Source of the DNA: Haloplanus sp. XH21 | GTDB lineage: Archaea; Halobacteriota; Halobacteria; Halobacteriales; Haloferacaceae | Assembly (NCBI RefSeq): GCF_023276355.1 | Contig: NZ_JALLPL010000001.1 | Location: 372,001 to 436,000 of the forward strand | Reading direction: 5' to 3' | DNA length: 64,000 nt | In this document: piece by piece, positions 27,135 to 35,882 of the stretch | How the letters are laid out: each line of letters begins with the position of its first letter | Position numbering within the stretch: the first letter of the stretch is position 1 | Notes under the pieces: generated by a model | The model's database searches: none | What the model was told of the DNA's origin: nothing | What the model saw: the letters and a program-made list of their open reading frames with translations, nothing else | Position numbers and translations under genes: made by a program

Positions 27135-27814
27135 TACAGCAGTTCGTCGTCGTTCTCGACCATGTAGAGCGTGCGGGCCGCGACGTTGACGGCGTGGTCG
27201 CCCACCCGTTCCAGGTCGCGGATGGTGAGCAGGAGTCGGGAGACGTCCTGCATGAGCACCTCGATGTCCTCGTCGGCTTCCTCATCGGCGAGATAGTCGC
27301 CCTCGATGAGGTCGCGCACGACGAGTTCGCTCGCGGCCTCACACATCGCGTCCACGTCGTCGTCGCGGTCCGCGACGGCGTAACACGCGTCGACGTCCTC
27401 GTTGGCGTAGGCGTCCATCGCGTCTTGGAGCATCTCCAGGGTCGTCCGACCGATGCGTTGCATGTCCACGTCGGGGAAGAGGTCACGCTCCGCGTCGAGC
27501 GTGTAGCCGCCGAGGTTCACCGCGAGGTCGGCGATGCGTTCGAGGTCCGTGATGATCTTGAACGACGCCGCGATGAAGCGCAGGTCGCTGGCGACGGGTT
27601 GTTGGAGGGCGATCAGGTCGACACAGGTGCCCTCGAGTTCGAGGTACATCTCGTTGATCTCGTCGTCGCCCTCGATGACCTCTCGAGCGAGTCGTTCGTC
27701 TTTCCGTTCCAGTGCGTCGAGTCCCGCTCTGAGCCGCTCCGCAACCACCTCACTCATGTAGAGAACGTCGTCGCGGAGGTCCTCGAGCGACGACTGATAA
27801 TCGGTTCGAGCCAT
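27131..27814 (-). CDS. phoU: Phosphate-transport regulator PhoU
   Basis: PhoU (227 aa) controls phosphate uptake through the Pst transporter. Two PhoU repeats are visible, each a three-helix bundle with the D/E-x2-x-D metal-ligand pattern: EVIEGDDEINEMYLELEGTC with SDLRFIAASFKIITDLERIAD, then VADRDDDVDAMCEAASELVV with LLTIRDLERVGDHAVNVAAR. The start is ATG 27814 (MARTDYQSSLEDL). It is the last gene of the pst cluster but separated from pstB by 143 bases that include an inverted repeat and A/T-rich sequence, so it may also have its own promoter. Confidence 0.95.
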   Translation of the reverse strand: MARTDYQSSLEDLRDDVLYMSEVVAERLRAGLDALERKDERLAREVIEGDDEINEMYLELEGTCVDLIALQQPVASDLRFIAASFKIITDLERIADLAVNLGGYTLDAERDLFPDVDMQRIGRTTLEMLQDAMDAYANEDVDACYAVADRDDDVDAMCEAASELVVRDLIEGDYLADEEADEDIEVLMQDVSRLLLTIRDLERVGDHAVNVAARTLYMVENDDELLY

Positions 27815-27884
27815 ACGTCCTGTCTCGTCTCAACTACCCTAAGCGTTATCCCCTACGTACTGATGCGGTTTATTGTACGTCAGC

Positions 27885-27922
27885 ACCGGTGGGTCTCCAC
27901 TCCGTCTTGGTGACCCACCGGT
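27885..27922 (-). terminator. 11-bp perfect inverted repeat between pstB and phoU
   Basis: accggtgggtc (27885-27895) and gacccaccggt (27912-27922) can form a stable hairpin with a 16-base loop. No T-run follows on the minus strand, so it could be a processing site, attenuator or weak terminator after pstB rather than a classical terminator. Confidence 0.5.
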
Positions 27923-27957
27923 AGACAGTTACAATAATCTGTATGAAGGCGGCGCAG

Positions 27958-28836
27958 TCAGCCGAACTTGCCCGTGATGTAGTCCTCGACGCGCTGGCTC
28001 TCGGGGTTCTCGAAGATCTTCTCGGTGTCGTCGAACTCGACGAGTTCGCCACCGGTCAGGAACACGGCCGTCTTGTTCGAGATGCGCGCCGCCTGCTGCA
28101 TGTTGTGCGTGACGATGACGACCGTATACTCCTCGGCGAGTTCGGAGATGAGGTCCTCGATCTGGGAGGTGGCGACGGGGTCGAGCGCGGAGGCGGGTTC
28201 GTCCATCAGGATGACTTCGGGGTCGGGGGCGATGGCCCGCGCGATACAGAGGCGCTGCTGTTGGCCGCCGGAGAGTTCGAGGCCGGACTCGTCGAGTTGG
28301 TCTTTGACTTCGTCCCACAGCGCCGCCCGCTTCAGCGACTCTTCGACGATTTCGTCGTGGTCGCCCTCCTTGTCCTGGATCTTCAGGCCGTAGGCGACGT
28401 TGTCGTAGATGCTCTTGGGGAAGGGGTTGGGGGACTGGAACACCATGCCGACGCGGCGGCGGAGCGCCACGGGGTCGACATCGTCGTCGTAGACGTTCTT
28501 CCCGCGCAGGTAGAGGTCGCCCTCGACGCGGGCGGCGTCGATGAGGTCGTTCATCCGGTTGATACACCGGAGGAACGTCGACTTGCCACAGCCCGAGGGG
28601 CCGATCATGGCCGTCACCTGGTTCTCGGGGATTTCGAGGCTGATGTCCTGCAGCGCCTGGTCGTCGTTGTACCAGACGTCGACGTTCTCCGCGCGGACGA
28701 CGGTGTCGGCCTGCATCGTGGGGCTGGTGGAACTCACGCTGTCGCTGACGTCGGTCTGGATGGCCATGTCGTCGGCCGTCGGATCGTCGGACGATTCGTC
28801 GGCGGCAAACGACGTCTTGGGGTCACTGTCTGTCAT
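27958..28836 (-). CDS. pstB: Phosphate ABC transporter ATP-binding protein PstB
   Basis: The ATPase of the high-affinity phosphate importer. After a ~45-residue acidic, Ser-rich extension, the ABC domain shows Walker [10 protein letters not shown] (about 80-88), the Q-loop [18 protein letters not shown], the signature [15 protein letters not shown], Walker [14 protein letters not shown] and the H-loop VTHNM. The C-terminal EDYITGKFG is typical of PstB. The stop of pstA lies 3 bases before the ATG, so pstA and pstB are cotranscribed. Confidence 0.97.
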   Translation of the reverse strand: MTDSDPKTSFAADESSDDPTADDMAIQTDVSDSVSSTSPTMQADTVVRAENVDVWYNDDQALQDISLEIPENQVTAMIGPSGCGKSTFLRCINRMNDLIDAARVEGDLYLRGKNVYDDDVDPVALRRRVGMVFQSPNPFPKSIYDNVAYGLKIQDKEGDHDEIVEESLKRAALWDEVKDQLDESGLELSGGQQQRLCIARAIAPDPEVILMDEPASALDPVATSQIEDLISELAEEYTVVIVTHNMQQAARISNKTAVFLTGGELVEFDDTEKIFENPESQRVEDYITGKFG

Positions 28837-28839
28837 GGG

Positions 28840-30438
28840 TTACTGATCACTCTGGTATTTGTTGCGCAGCACGATCGCGATCGAGTTCATGCTGAGCAGG
28901 ACGATGAGGAGGACGACGACGCCCGCGGGGACGGCGGCCTGATAGAACGGTTCGCTGGCGAACAGACTCGCCCAGGCGTACACCTGCAGGGGCATCGCGC
29001 TCACTTTCGAGGAGAAACCGGTCGGCAGCGAGAAGAGGACGTTCGGCGCGCCGATCATGATGAGTGGCGCCGTCTCGCCGATGGCGCGGCCGAGCGCCAG
29101 GATCGTCCCCGTCAGAATCCCGGGAAACGCCCGCGGCAGGACGACGTTTTTGATGGTCTGCCAACGCGTCGCCCCCATGCCGTAGGAGGCCTGACGCATC
29201 TCGTCGGGGACGCTCCGAAGCGCCTCGCGGGCGGAGATGATGACGATGGGCAGGATCAGGAGCGCGAGCGTCGCGCCGCCGATGAGGACGGTCCCGGTCG
29301 GCTGGCCGAGATACGTGACGAACACGCCGAGACCGAGCAGCCCGTAGACGACGGAGGGGACGCCCGCCAGGTTCGAGATGTTGACGTCGATGAACCGGGT
29401 GAAGCGGTTGTCGGGGGCGTACTCTTCGAGATAGACCGCGGCGCCGACACCGAGGGGAAAGGAGAGGGCAGCGACGGTGACCATCAGCAGGATCGAGCCC
29501 CCGATGGCGGGGTAGAGGCCGGCCTGGGCGGCGGTCCCGCTGTGGGCGTTCGTGAGGAACTGCCAGTCGAGCCACGATCGGGGGCCGTGAAAGCCCAGGG
29601 CATCGACCGCCACGGCACCGACGAGGGCGCCGCCGAGGATCACACCGGCGAAGGCCAGTCCAGTCTGGCGGTCGGCGTTGCGCCGGACGGTGCCCACGGC
29701 GTAGCCACCAGTCGGGACGACGGCGACCGCCATCACGACCAGACCGGGAACGGAACTGACGCCGACGAGCGGGCCGGCGATGCCCGCGAGCACGATGGCC
29801 GCGACGGCGACGACGAACGCCAGGGCGAGGGCCCGGCGGCCGCCCTCGGCGGCGACGTAGCGGCCAACGAGGGCGGCGACGGGGATACCGATCGAGAGCG
29901 TCAGCATGATCCAGTCGCTCGGATAGACGGGCAGTGATCGGACGAAAGCGGGGACGAACAGCACCGACAGGACGACCACCGCCCCCGCGAGGCCGAAGCG
30001 AGCGAGGAAGGGAAGCCGCCGGTCGAGGCGTTCGAGGCCGACGACGGCCGCGAGCGAGATGCCGAGCGCGAGCACGTAGCCGAACCAGGTGACCGGTTCG
30101 ACGATGTCGACGAAGATCATCGCCGCGCCGCCGGCGAACATGGTGCTGACGGCGAGCATACCGACGACCGCGGCGCCGAATTTGAGCGAGGGAACGTCGG
30201 TGCGGAGGAGATAGCTACCGGCTACGAGCGTCGGAAGGACGAGCGTCAGGAAGAAGGTGAGATGCCAGCCGGGGTCGGCGGTCAGCGGCTGGATGGCGTC
30301 GTTGGCGACGTAGATCAGGAGGATCGTCAGCGCGACGATGCCGAAGAGCGTCGCCGCGAGCAGGAGATACCGGAAGACGGTCCCGACGGTTCGGCTAACG
30401 TGGCCGAAGCCCTCAATGCGGTTGTCACCCGTTGCCAT
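28840..30438 (-). CDS. pstA: Phosphate ABC transporter permease PstA, with long N-terminal membrane extension
   Basis: The last ~220 residues form the PstA permease with the EAA-type loop DEMRQASYGMGATRWQTIKN and VVLPRAFPGILTGTILALGR. The first ~300 residues add about eight further hydrophobic helices (for example LLLAATLFGIVALTILLIYV), making 532 aa against about 280-300 for bacterial PstA. Such enlarged forms occur in haloarchaea; the extra part could anchor or regulate the transporter. It is one base from pstC. Confidence 0.92.
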   Translation of the reverse strand: MATGDNRIEGFGHVSRTVGTVFRYLLLAATLFGIVALTILLIYVANDAIQPLTADPGWHLTFFLTLVLPTLVAGSYLLRTDVPSLKFGAAVVGMLAVSTMFAGGAAMIFVDIVEPVTWFGYVLALGISLAAVVGLERLDRRLPFLARFGLAGAVVVLSVLFVPAFVRSLPVYPSDWIMLTLSIGIPVAALVGRYVAAEGGRRALALAFVVAVAAIVLAGIAGPLVGVSSVPGLVVMAVAVVPTGGYAVGTVRRNADRQTGLAFAGVILGGALVGAVAVDALGFHGPRSWLDWQFLTNAHSGTAAQAGLYPAIGGSILLMVTVAALSFPLGVGAAVYLEEYAPDNRFTRFIDVNISNLAGVPSVVYGLLGLGVFVTYLGQPTGTVLIGGATLALLILPIVIISAREALRSVPDEMRQASYGMGATRWQTIKNVVLPRAFPGILTGTILALGRAIGETAPLIMIGAPNVLFSLPTGFSSKVSAMPLQVYAWASLFASEPFYQAAVPAGVVVLLIVLLSMNSIAIVLRNKYQSDQ

Positions 30439-30439
30439 C

Positions 30440-31399
30440 TCAGTACTCCTCCCGATACCGCTGTGCGACGAGGTCGCTGATGATGTTCATGATGAGCGTG
30501 ATAATGAAGAGAGTGAGACCGATGGCGAAGAGACTCCGGTAGGCGATCCCGCCGCCCGTGATGTCGCCGGTGAGGAGGTTCACCATTGCGGCGGTCATCG
30601 GGAGGGCGCCTTCGAGATACGCGGCGGGATTGAGCGGGTTGATGAGGTTGGCCTGTGAGCCGGCGGCGACGGTGACGGCCATCGTCTCGCCGATGGCCCG
30701 CGAGAGCGCGAGGATGAACGAGGAGAAGATGCCCGAGAGGGACGCCGGGACGACGATGCCGACGGAGACGTCGAACTTCGTCGCACCCATGCCGTAGCCC
30801 GCCTGCCGGAGGGAGTCGGGGACGGCGGACATCGCGTCCTCGCTGATGGAGGCGACCATCGGGATGATCATGATTCCGACGACGATGCTGGCCGAGAGCA
30901 TGTTGAACGTGCCGAGTTGCGGGATGATCGTCTGCAACGCGGGCGTGATGTAGACGACGGCGAAGAAGCCGTAGACGACGGTCGGCACCCCCGCGAGCAC
31001 CTCCAGCGCGGGCTTCAGTATCGATTGGGCGCGCGCGCTTGCGTACTCGCTGAGGTAGATGGCCGTCGCGACGCCGAGCGGAAGGGCGACGACAGCGGAG
31101 CCGATGGTGATCGCGAGCGTCGCCGAGACCAGCGGCAGGACGCCGAACTGCTGGTTGTTGATGATCCACTTGGTCCCGGTGAGGAAGTCGACGACCGACG
31201 CGGTGGCCCCTTCGACGCCCATCAGGGGCGCCGTGATGGTGAAGAACTTGGCCGCCTCGGTGGTCAGCAGGACGATAATGCTGATCGTCGTGACGATCGA
31301 AAGCACCGCACACAGGAAGAAAAACGACCGCGTTAGGAGTTCCTGTGGCGCGTTCTCCGTCCGGCGGGTGAGGTCCTGTCCGATATCGTCCGTGCTCAT
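30440..31399 (-). CDS. pstC: Phosphate ABC transporter permease PstC
   Basis: The 319-aa inner permease has six membrane helices and the conserved loop VPDSLRQAGYGMGATKFDVS followed by VGIVVPASLSGIFSSFILAL. ISEDAMSAVPDSLRQ and RAIGETMAVTVAAGSQ are the family signatures, with the Arg/Glu pair in the RAIGET helix linked to phosphate passage. It follows pstS by 52 bases and precedes pstA by one base. Confidence 0.95.
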   Translation of the reverse strand: MSTDDIGQDLTRRTENAPQELLTRSFFFLCAVLSIVTTISIIVLLTTEAAKFFTITAPLMGVEGATASVVDFLTGTKWIINNQQFGVLPLVSATLAITIGSAVVALPLGVATAIYLSEYASARAQSILKPALEVLAGVPTVVYGFFAVVYITPALQTIIPQLGTFNMLSASIVVGIMIIPMVASISEDAMSAVPDSLRQAGYGMGATKFDVSVGIVVPASLSGIFSSFILALSRAIGETMAVTVAAGSQANLINPLNPAAYLEGALPMTAAMVNLLTGDITGGGIAYRSLFAIGLTLFIITLIMNIISDLVAQRYREEY

Positions 31400-31451
31400 C
31401 TAGTACGTGGTCGCTTTCTCGTTGGGGCGAAAAAACTCTTCGTTCGCCCGG

Positions 31452-32447
31452 TCAGCCCTGTGCGTTCTCGATCGCCGATTCGAGTCGCTCCATCGCTTCG
31501 GCCTGGTCGTCGTCGCTGAGGGGGACATAACCCACTTCCTCGGCGACGATCTCCTGGCTCGTCGCGTTCTCGAGCCAGAACCGGGCGAACTCGGCGACGT
31601 GCTCCTCGGCCAGCGCCGACTGATTGGCGTAGGTGAAGAGTGGTCGGGAGAGGGGCGTGTACTCGCCCGCACGGGCGGTCTCCAGCGAGGGTTCCACACA
31701 GCCGTCACCGTCGTCGACGCCGAGTGCTTTCACGCTGTCCGAGTTCTGGGAGTAGTACGCGAAGCCGAGGTAGCCGATGGCGCCCTCGGAGCCCTCGACG
31801 CCCTGAATGATAGTGCGGTCCTGCTCGGTCGCGGAGTAGTCCTGTCGGTGACCGGCCTCCTCGCCGAGGATAGATTCGATGAAGTAGTCGTACGTGCCCG
31901 AGGCGTCGGTCGGCCCGTAGAGTTCGAGCTCCCGATCGGGCCAGTCGTCGTTCACCTCGCTCCAGGTCGAGGGCGGATCGTCCGCCGCCCAGATTTCGGC
32001 GAGTTCCTCGACGGTGATGCAGTCGATCCAGTCGGCCTCGTTGTTGACGATGACCGTCAGCGCGTCGGTGGCGACGGTGAGTTCGACGGGGGTGACGCCG
32101 TTGTCGGCACAGGCCTGCTCCTCCTCGGGGCGAATCGGTCGGGAGGCGTTGTTGAAGTCGGTGCGGCCGGGACAGAAGTGGTTCGCGAAGCCACCACCGG
32201 ATCCCGTCGACTGGAGGTTGATATTGACGCCCGAATGTTCGGACTGGAACCGCTCGGCCATCGCCGTCGCCAGCGGAAAGACGGTCGAACTGCCGGCGAT
32301 GTCGATGGTTCCGGACAGGCCGTCATCGGACCCGTTTCCACCGCTCCCGCTCTGGGTGCAGCCAGCGAGACCGACGGCGCCGACCGAACCGGTCGCCGCC
32401 AGGAACTTTCGTCGCGACACGGACCCGCTCGTAGGTTCGTCCGTCAT
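31452..32447 (-). CDS. pstS: Phosphate-binding protein PstS (TAT lipoprotein)
   Basis: The extracellular phosphate receptor (331 aa). The N-terminus carries the twin-arginine motif SRRKFLAATG and a lipobox LAGC, so it is exported folded and lipid-anchored, as is usual in haloarchaea. The mature part has TIDIAGSSTVFPLATAMAER (phosphate site), FANHFCPGRTDFNNASRPIR and the later SEGAIGYLGFAYY. The start is ATG 32447; a longer frame adds eight residues before the TAT motif. It is first in the pst operon. Confidence 0.95.
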   Translation of the reverse strand: MTDEPTSGSVSRRKFLAATGSVGAVGLAGCTQSGSGGNGSDDGLSGTIDIAGSSTVFPLATAMAERFQSEHSGVNINLQSTGSGGGFANHFCPGRTDFNNASRPIRPEEEQACADNGVTPVELTVATDALTVIVNNEADWIDCITVEELAEIWAADDPPSTWSEVNDDWPDRELELYGPTDASGTYDYFIESILGEEAGHRQDYSATEQDRTIIQGVEGSEGAIGYLGFAYYSQNSDSVKALGVDDGDGCVEPSLETARAGEYTPLSRPLFTYANQSALAEEHVAEFARFWLENATSQEIVAEEVGYVPLSDDDQAEAMERLESAIENAQG

Positions 32448-32491
32448 CACCAGAAAGTGATCTTCTGTCACATAAGTACCCTTCTATTAGA

Positions 32492-32505
32492 ACTATATAG
32501 ATATA
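32492..32505 (-). promoter_or_regulatory. TATA box region of the pst operon
   Basis: The sequence actatatagatata lies about 45-58 bases before the pstS ATG. On the minus strand it reads tatatctatatagt. It shares 11 bases (tatatagatat) with the divergent AbrB-PhoU promoter at 32701-32711. Confidence 0.45.
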
Positions 32506-32698
32506 GGTACGTGAATTGATGGCGTGGCGTCGTCAGTCGGTCGTCAGCGGAGAGAGCGGCGAATATCCGCCACAGAACGGTTAAACGCCCATTTCAACCA
32601 GAACGGGGCGTGTCGGTGCTCCGGACCCAGCAACATACCACGCCGAACACGGGATGAAAAACCCCGATTTCGTCGCTGATGAACCACACGTCCAGAGG

Positions 32699-32711
32699 AG
32701 TATATAGATAT
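32699..32711 (+). promoter_or_regulatory. TATA box region of the AbrB-PhoU gene
   Basis: gtatatagatatg is centred about 44 bases before ATG 32749; a second A/T stretch (tttatttt, 32719-32726) is nearer. The 301 bases between pstS and this gene contain no other ORF. Confidence 0.4.
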
Positions 32712-32748
32712 GAGCAGATTTATTTTGAGTCGCCCAACAGTTCCGGGT

Positions 32749-33750
32749 ATGGTCGAGACCCGCAAGGTGCAGGTGACCGGCGGATCGACGTACACGGTGT
32801 CGCTTCCGAAAGACTGGGCGAACGAGAACGACGTCTCGGCGGGAAGCGAGGTGGCGTTCTACCCCGAAGGCGACTCCCTCTTCATGACGCCCCGGACGAG
32901 CGAAGAGCGGACCGAGGGCACCCTCGACGTGGGTGACCTCGAAGGTCCCGAACTCGTCCGGGCCGTCATGACGATGTACGTCAGCGGCTTCGACATCATC
33001 GCCCTCGAAAGCCAGCGCATCACGACCGACCAGCGGCGGACGATCCGCCAGGCGACCCAGAGCCTCGTCGGCCTCGAGGTGCTCGAAGAGACGCGTGACC
33101 GCATGGTGATCCGTGACCTGCTCGACTCCTCGGAGCTCTCCATCAACAACGCGGTGACGCGGATGCGCCTCATCGCCCTCTCGATGCTCGAAGACGCGGT
33201 CGCGGCGCTGGTCGAACTCGACACCGACCTGGCGCGGGACGTGATCCAGCGCGACGACGACGTCGACCGCCTGTGGATGGTCGTTTCGCGGATCTTCCGC
33301 GCGACGCTGCGGAGCCCACGGGCCGCCGAGGAACTCGGCGTCACCCGCGAGGTCTGTTTCGACTACCAGTCGGCGGCGCGACAGCTCGAGCGCATCGCGG
33401 ACCACGCGACAAAGATTGCCCACCTCGCGCTCGAATTCGACGACCCCGTGCCCGACGACGTGGCCGACGCACTCGAAGAACTCCACGACGACGCCGCCGC
33501 GGTGACCGACCTCGCGATGGACGCGCTCTTTCTCGAGGACAACGAGGAGGCCACGCGGCAGGCCAACGAGGCCCGGGAGTCGGTCCAGAAGATCGACAGC
33601 CACGCCCGAACCATCGACGAACTCCTCCGGGAACTCGACCCCACGCGGGCACAGCTACTCGGTCTCGTCGTGGACTCGCTGTCACGGAGCGCCGACTACG
33701 GTGGCAACGTCGCGGAGACGGCGTTACAGAAAGCAGCGCCGACGCCGTGA
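32749..33750 (+). CDS. AbrB-PhoU fusion, phosphate-uptake regulator
   Basis: This 333-aa protein joins an N-terminal SpoVT/AbrB swapped-hairpin DNA-binding domain (residues ~1-45: MVETRKVQVTGGSTYTVSLP, KDWANENDV) to two PhoU repeats (about 115-215 and 220-325) with helices such as DFDYQSAARQLERIADHATK-like. It has the DNA-binding plus sensor layout expected of a phosphate-responsive regulator, and it is divergent from pstSCAB. The downstream gene rps8e is convergent. I start at ATG 32749; an upstream ATG at 32710 lies within the promoter A/T stretch. Confidence 0.88.
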   Translation: MVETRKVQVTGGSTYTVSLPKDWANENDVSAGSEVAFYPEGDSLFMTPRTSEERTEGTLDVGDLEGPELVRAVMTMYVSGFDIIALESQRITTDQRRTIRQATQSLVGLEVLEETRDRMVIRDLLDSSELSINNAVTRMRLIALSMLEDAVAALVELDTDLARDVIQRDDDVDRLWMVVSRIFRATLRSPRAAEELGVTREVCFDYQSAARQLERIADHATKIAHLALEFDDPVPDDVADALEELHDDAAAVTDLAMDALFLEDNEEATRQANEARESVQKIDSHARTIDELLRELDPTRAQLLGLVVDSLSRSADYGGNVAETALQKAAPTP

Positions 33751-33779
33751 GAAGGTCGGAAGATTACCGAGACGCCCGA

Positions 33780-34151
33780 TTACTCCAGCAGAACGGCGTT
33801 GACCTGGCCGGTCTGGCCGGGTCGGGAGGTGACGCGGGCACGCCCCTCGCTCGTCTCGATGATCGCCCCTTTCGTGATGATGTTTCGCCGCACGTAGTTG
33901 ATGTTCGAGGGGTTCTCGACCACGTTCTCGATTTCGGCTTCGACCGTCTCCCCGCCGTCGGCGACGTGGGCGACGTTCGTCGCGAGCGCTCGCGTCTTCG
34001 TTTCGGTGCCCCGCGCGTCGACGGTCTGGAACCGAGGCTCACCGAGCGTCGTTTCGGCCGGCTCGCGGCCGAGCTGGTAGCGCTTCTTGTTTCGGAAGGG
34101 GCGCAGGCGGCCTCCCGTACGCTTGCGTGTCGAGCGTCCCTGATCTTTCAT
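33780..34151 (-). CDS. rps8e: 30S ribosomal protein eS8
   Basis: The 123-aa archaeal/eukaryotic-specific protein begins MKDQGRSTRKRTGGRLRPFR and has NKKRYQLGREPAETTLGE and VRRNIITKGAIIETSEGRAR, all family hallmarks, ending GQVNAVLLE. The basic N-terminal part fits the rRNA contact. It is monocistronic here and convergent with the AbrB-PhoU gene. Confidence 0.96.
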   Translation of the reverse strand: MKDQGRSTRKRTGGRLRPFRNKKRYQLGREPAETTLGEPRFQTVDARGTETKTRALATNVAHVADGGETVEAEIENVVENPSNINYVRRNIITKGAIIETSEGRARVTSRPGQTGQVNAVLLE

Positions 34152-34251
34152 ACACCTATCCAGTCCCAGGAACTACTTGAATCGCTCGAAACGAACGGGC
34201 GCCGCGGCGCCGATCCGTACGCTTTAGTGGGCCGTCGGCGCTGTCTGGACC

Positions 34252-34716
34252 ATGAGCCTCGAGGTGGCCGTCGCCGCACCCTTCCGCGACCGGGGACAGT
34301 CCCGACTCGGCGAAGGGGAGTTCGTGGTCGCCCTCTCGCTGGACCGCGACTGGTTCACGCCCGACCAGGCCAAACGCCTCGTCGACGTGGCGGCCGGGCG
34401 CGGTCTGGTCTCCCGCGACGACGACGCCCTCGTCGCGGAGTTCGACCCCGCGAGCGTCACCATCCCCGACGGGTTCACGCCCGACGAATCCGTCCTGCGC
34501 GAGCAGTCCACGTTCGAGCGCGTCCTCTCCGCGCTCGTCGAGGACGGCGTCGAGAAACAGGAGGCGGTCGCAGCGATCAACGAGCGCCAGCGCGAACTCG
34601 GCGTCACCATCGAAGCCGCCGCCGTCGTCTACGCCCGCGGCCGCGGCGTCGACGTCGACGGCACCGCCGACCGAGCCCTCGCGGAACTCGAACCCGCCGT
34701 CGACGAGGAGCGTTGA
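34252..34716 (+). CDS. DUF2240 family protein
   Basis: The 154-aa protein starts MSLEVAVAAPFRDRGQSRLG and has EGEFVVALSLDRDWFTPDQA, VDVAAGRGLVSRDDDALVAE and FDPASVTIPDGFTPDESVL, the order I know from archaeal DUF2240. The N-terminal half resembles a small winged helix (LTPDQAKRLVDVAAGRGLVS); the C-terminal half is helical. The family's function is unknown. A TATA-like gctttagtgg 28 bases before the ATG supports a leaderless start. The next gene follows after 25 bases. Confidence 0.82.
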   Translation: MSLEVAVAAPFRDRGQSRLGEGEFVVALSLDRDWFTPDQAKRLVDVAAGRGLVSRDDDALVAEFDPASVTIPDGFTPDESVLREQSTFERVLSALVEDGVEKQEAVAAINERQRELGVTIEAAAVVYARGRGVDVDGTADRALAELEPAVDEER

Positions 34717-34741
34717 AACCGCTCGGGCGCGTAGCCGGCGT

Positions 34742-35119
34742 ATGGTCGAAGACAGCCTCGACGACGGCGTCCGCATCGCCCAGTTACTCGCCTCGGACCT
34801 CGCCGGCCACGAGGGGTCGCTCACTGCCGTGACGGTGACGGATGCCGACCCGGACGCCGAACCGACGGCGGACGGATCGCGCGCCTACCGGGTGCGCGCC
34901 GACGGCGATCCCCTGGCGACGGTGTTCGTCCACCCGGAACGGATCCGGATCGAGTTCGAGAGCGGGCACGAAACGGCGCTCGCCGCGGCGCGCGACGCCG
35001 ACCTACGCGTTCGACCGAAGGCGAGCGAGGCACCCCGAACGGTCGTCTTCGTGGAGAACGGCGCGGCGGTCAAGCGGGCGCTCGACGTCGTCGAGCAGGT
35101 CGTCGAGGCGGACGCGTAA
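34742..35119 (+). CDS. Conserved haloarchaeal protein, 125 aa, unknown function
   Basis: The product is acidic and probably alpha/beta: MVEDSLDDGVRIAQLLASDL, HEGSLTAVTVTDADPDAEPT, then YRVRADGDPLATVFVHPERI and RIEFESGHETALAAARDADL. The charge and codon pattern match the surrounding genes, so it is likely real. No motif allows a function. It follows the DUF2240 gene closely on the same strand and is probably cotranscribed with it. Confidence 0.7.
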   Translation: MVEDSLDDGVRIAQLLASDLAGHEGSLTAVTVTDADPDAEPTADGSRAYRVRADGDPLATVFVHPERIRIEFESGHETALAAARDADLRVRPKASEAPRTVVFVENGAAVKRALDVVEQVVEADA

Positions 35120-35144
35120 GGCGCCAGATCGCCGCGAGAATCAG

Positions 35145-35804
35145 TCACAGCGCGTCGATAATCGCCGGGAGACGCTCGGCCAGGTCCGCCCGGTCGACGT
35201 GGACCGTCGCGACCGAACTCGGGGACGGCCCGTCCGGATAGCCCACCTGCACGGCGACGAGACCGGCGTCCGCCGCGCCCTGGATGTCGGCGGTCACGTC
35301 GTCGCCGACGAACACCGTCTCCGCCGGGTCGGTGCCGAGCGCGTCCACGAGCGCCGTGAAGGCCGAGGCGTCCGGCTTGCCGGCGTCGAGGTCACCCGTC
35401 ACGAGCGCCACGTCGAAGGCGTCCGCCCAGCCCAGGGCGCGGAGCTTCGACCGCTGGGCGATGACCGGGCCGTTGGTCAACAGACCGAGTCGGTAGCGCT
35501 CGCGCAGCGTCGAGAGCATCTCTTCGACGCCCGGAACCGGTTCGAGCGCCGTGTTGATCCGTGAGCGGTACGCCGCCGCGAGATCGGTGGGGTCCGCGTC
35601 GGTGTCCACGTCATCGAGCAGTCGCTCGAACACGGGTTCGCGACTCCGGGCGGTCAGATGTTCGGCGTGGGCGTCGAGATACGCGTCCCGTGAGCGCGGC
35701 GGTGCACCGACGGCGCGCATCGACTCCGTCAACAGCGTCTCGCGATCCCTGCGCGTGACCGCGAGCGTGTCGTCGAGGTCGAACGCGACCGCGGCCGGTT
35801 CCAT
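35145..35804 (-). CDS. HAD-superfamily hydrolase
   Basis: The 219-aa protein has all HAD motifs: I FDLDDTLAVT (nucleophile Asp about residue 9 and acid/base Asp 11), II LLTNG (about 115), III the lysine in GDLDAGKPDASAF, and IV VFVGDDVTADIQGA. The cap lies between motifs I and II (subclass I). These enzymes dephosphorylate small phosphorylated substrates; the specific substrate is unknown. The start is ATG 35804 (MEPAAVAFDL); it is divergent from nurA 78 bases away. Confidence 0.92.
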   Translation of the reverse strand: MEPAAVAFDLDDTLAVTRRDRETLLTESMRAVGAPPRSRDAYLDAHAEHLTARSREPVFERLLDDVDTDADPTDLAAAYRSRINTALEPVPGVEEMLSTLRERYRLGLLTNGPVIAQRSKLRALGWADAFDVALVTGDLDAGKPDASAFTALVDALGTDPAETVFVGDDVTADIQGAADAGLVAVQVGYPDGPSPSSVATVHVDRADLAERLPAIIDAL

Positions 35805-35882
35805 ACCAGCCGTAGTCCGGCGACGGGTATGAGCGTGCTGGCTTCCGGCGGGGTTTTTGCGTCTCCGCGGGGAGAGTGGAGT

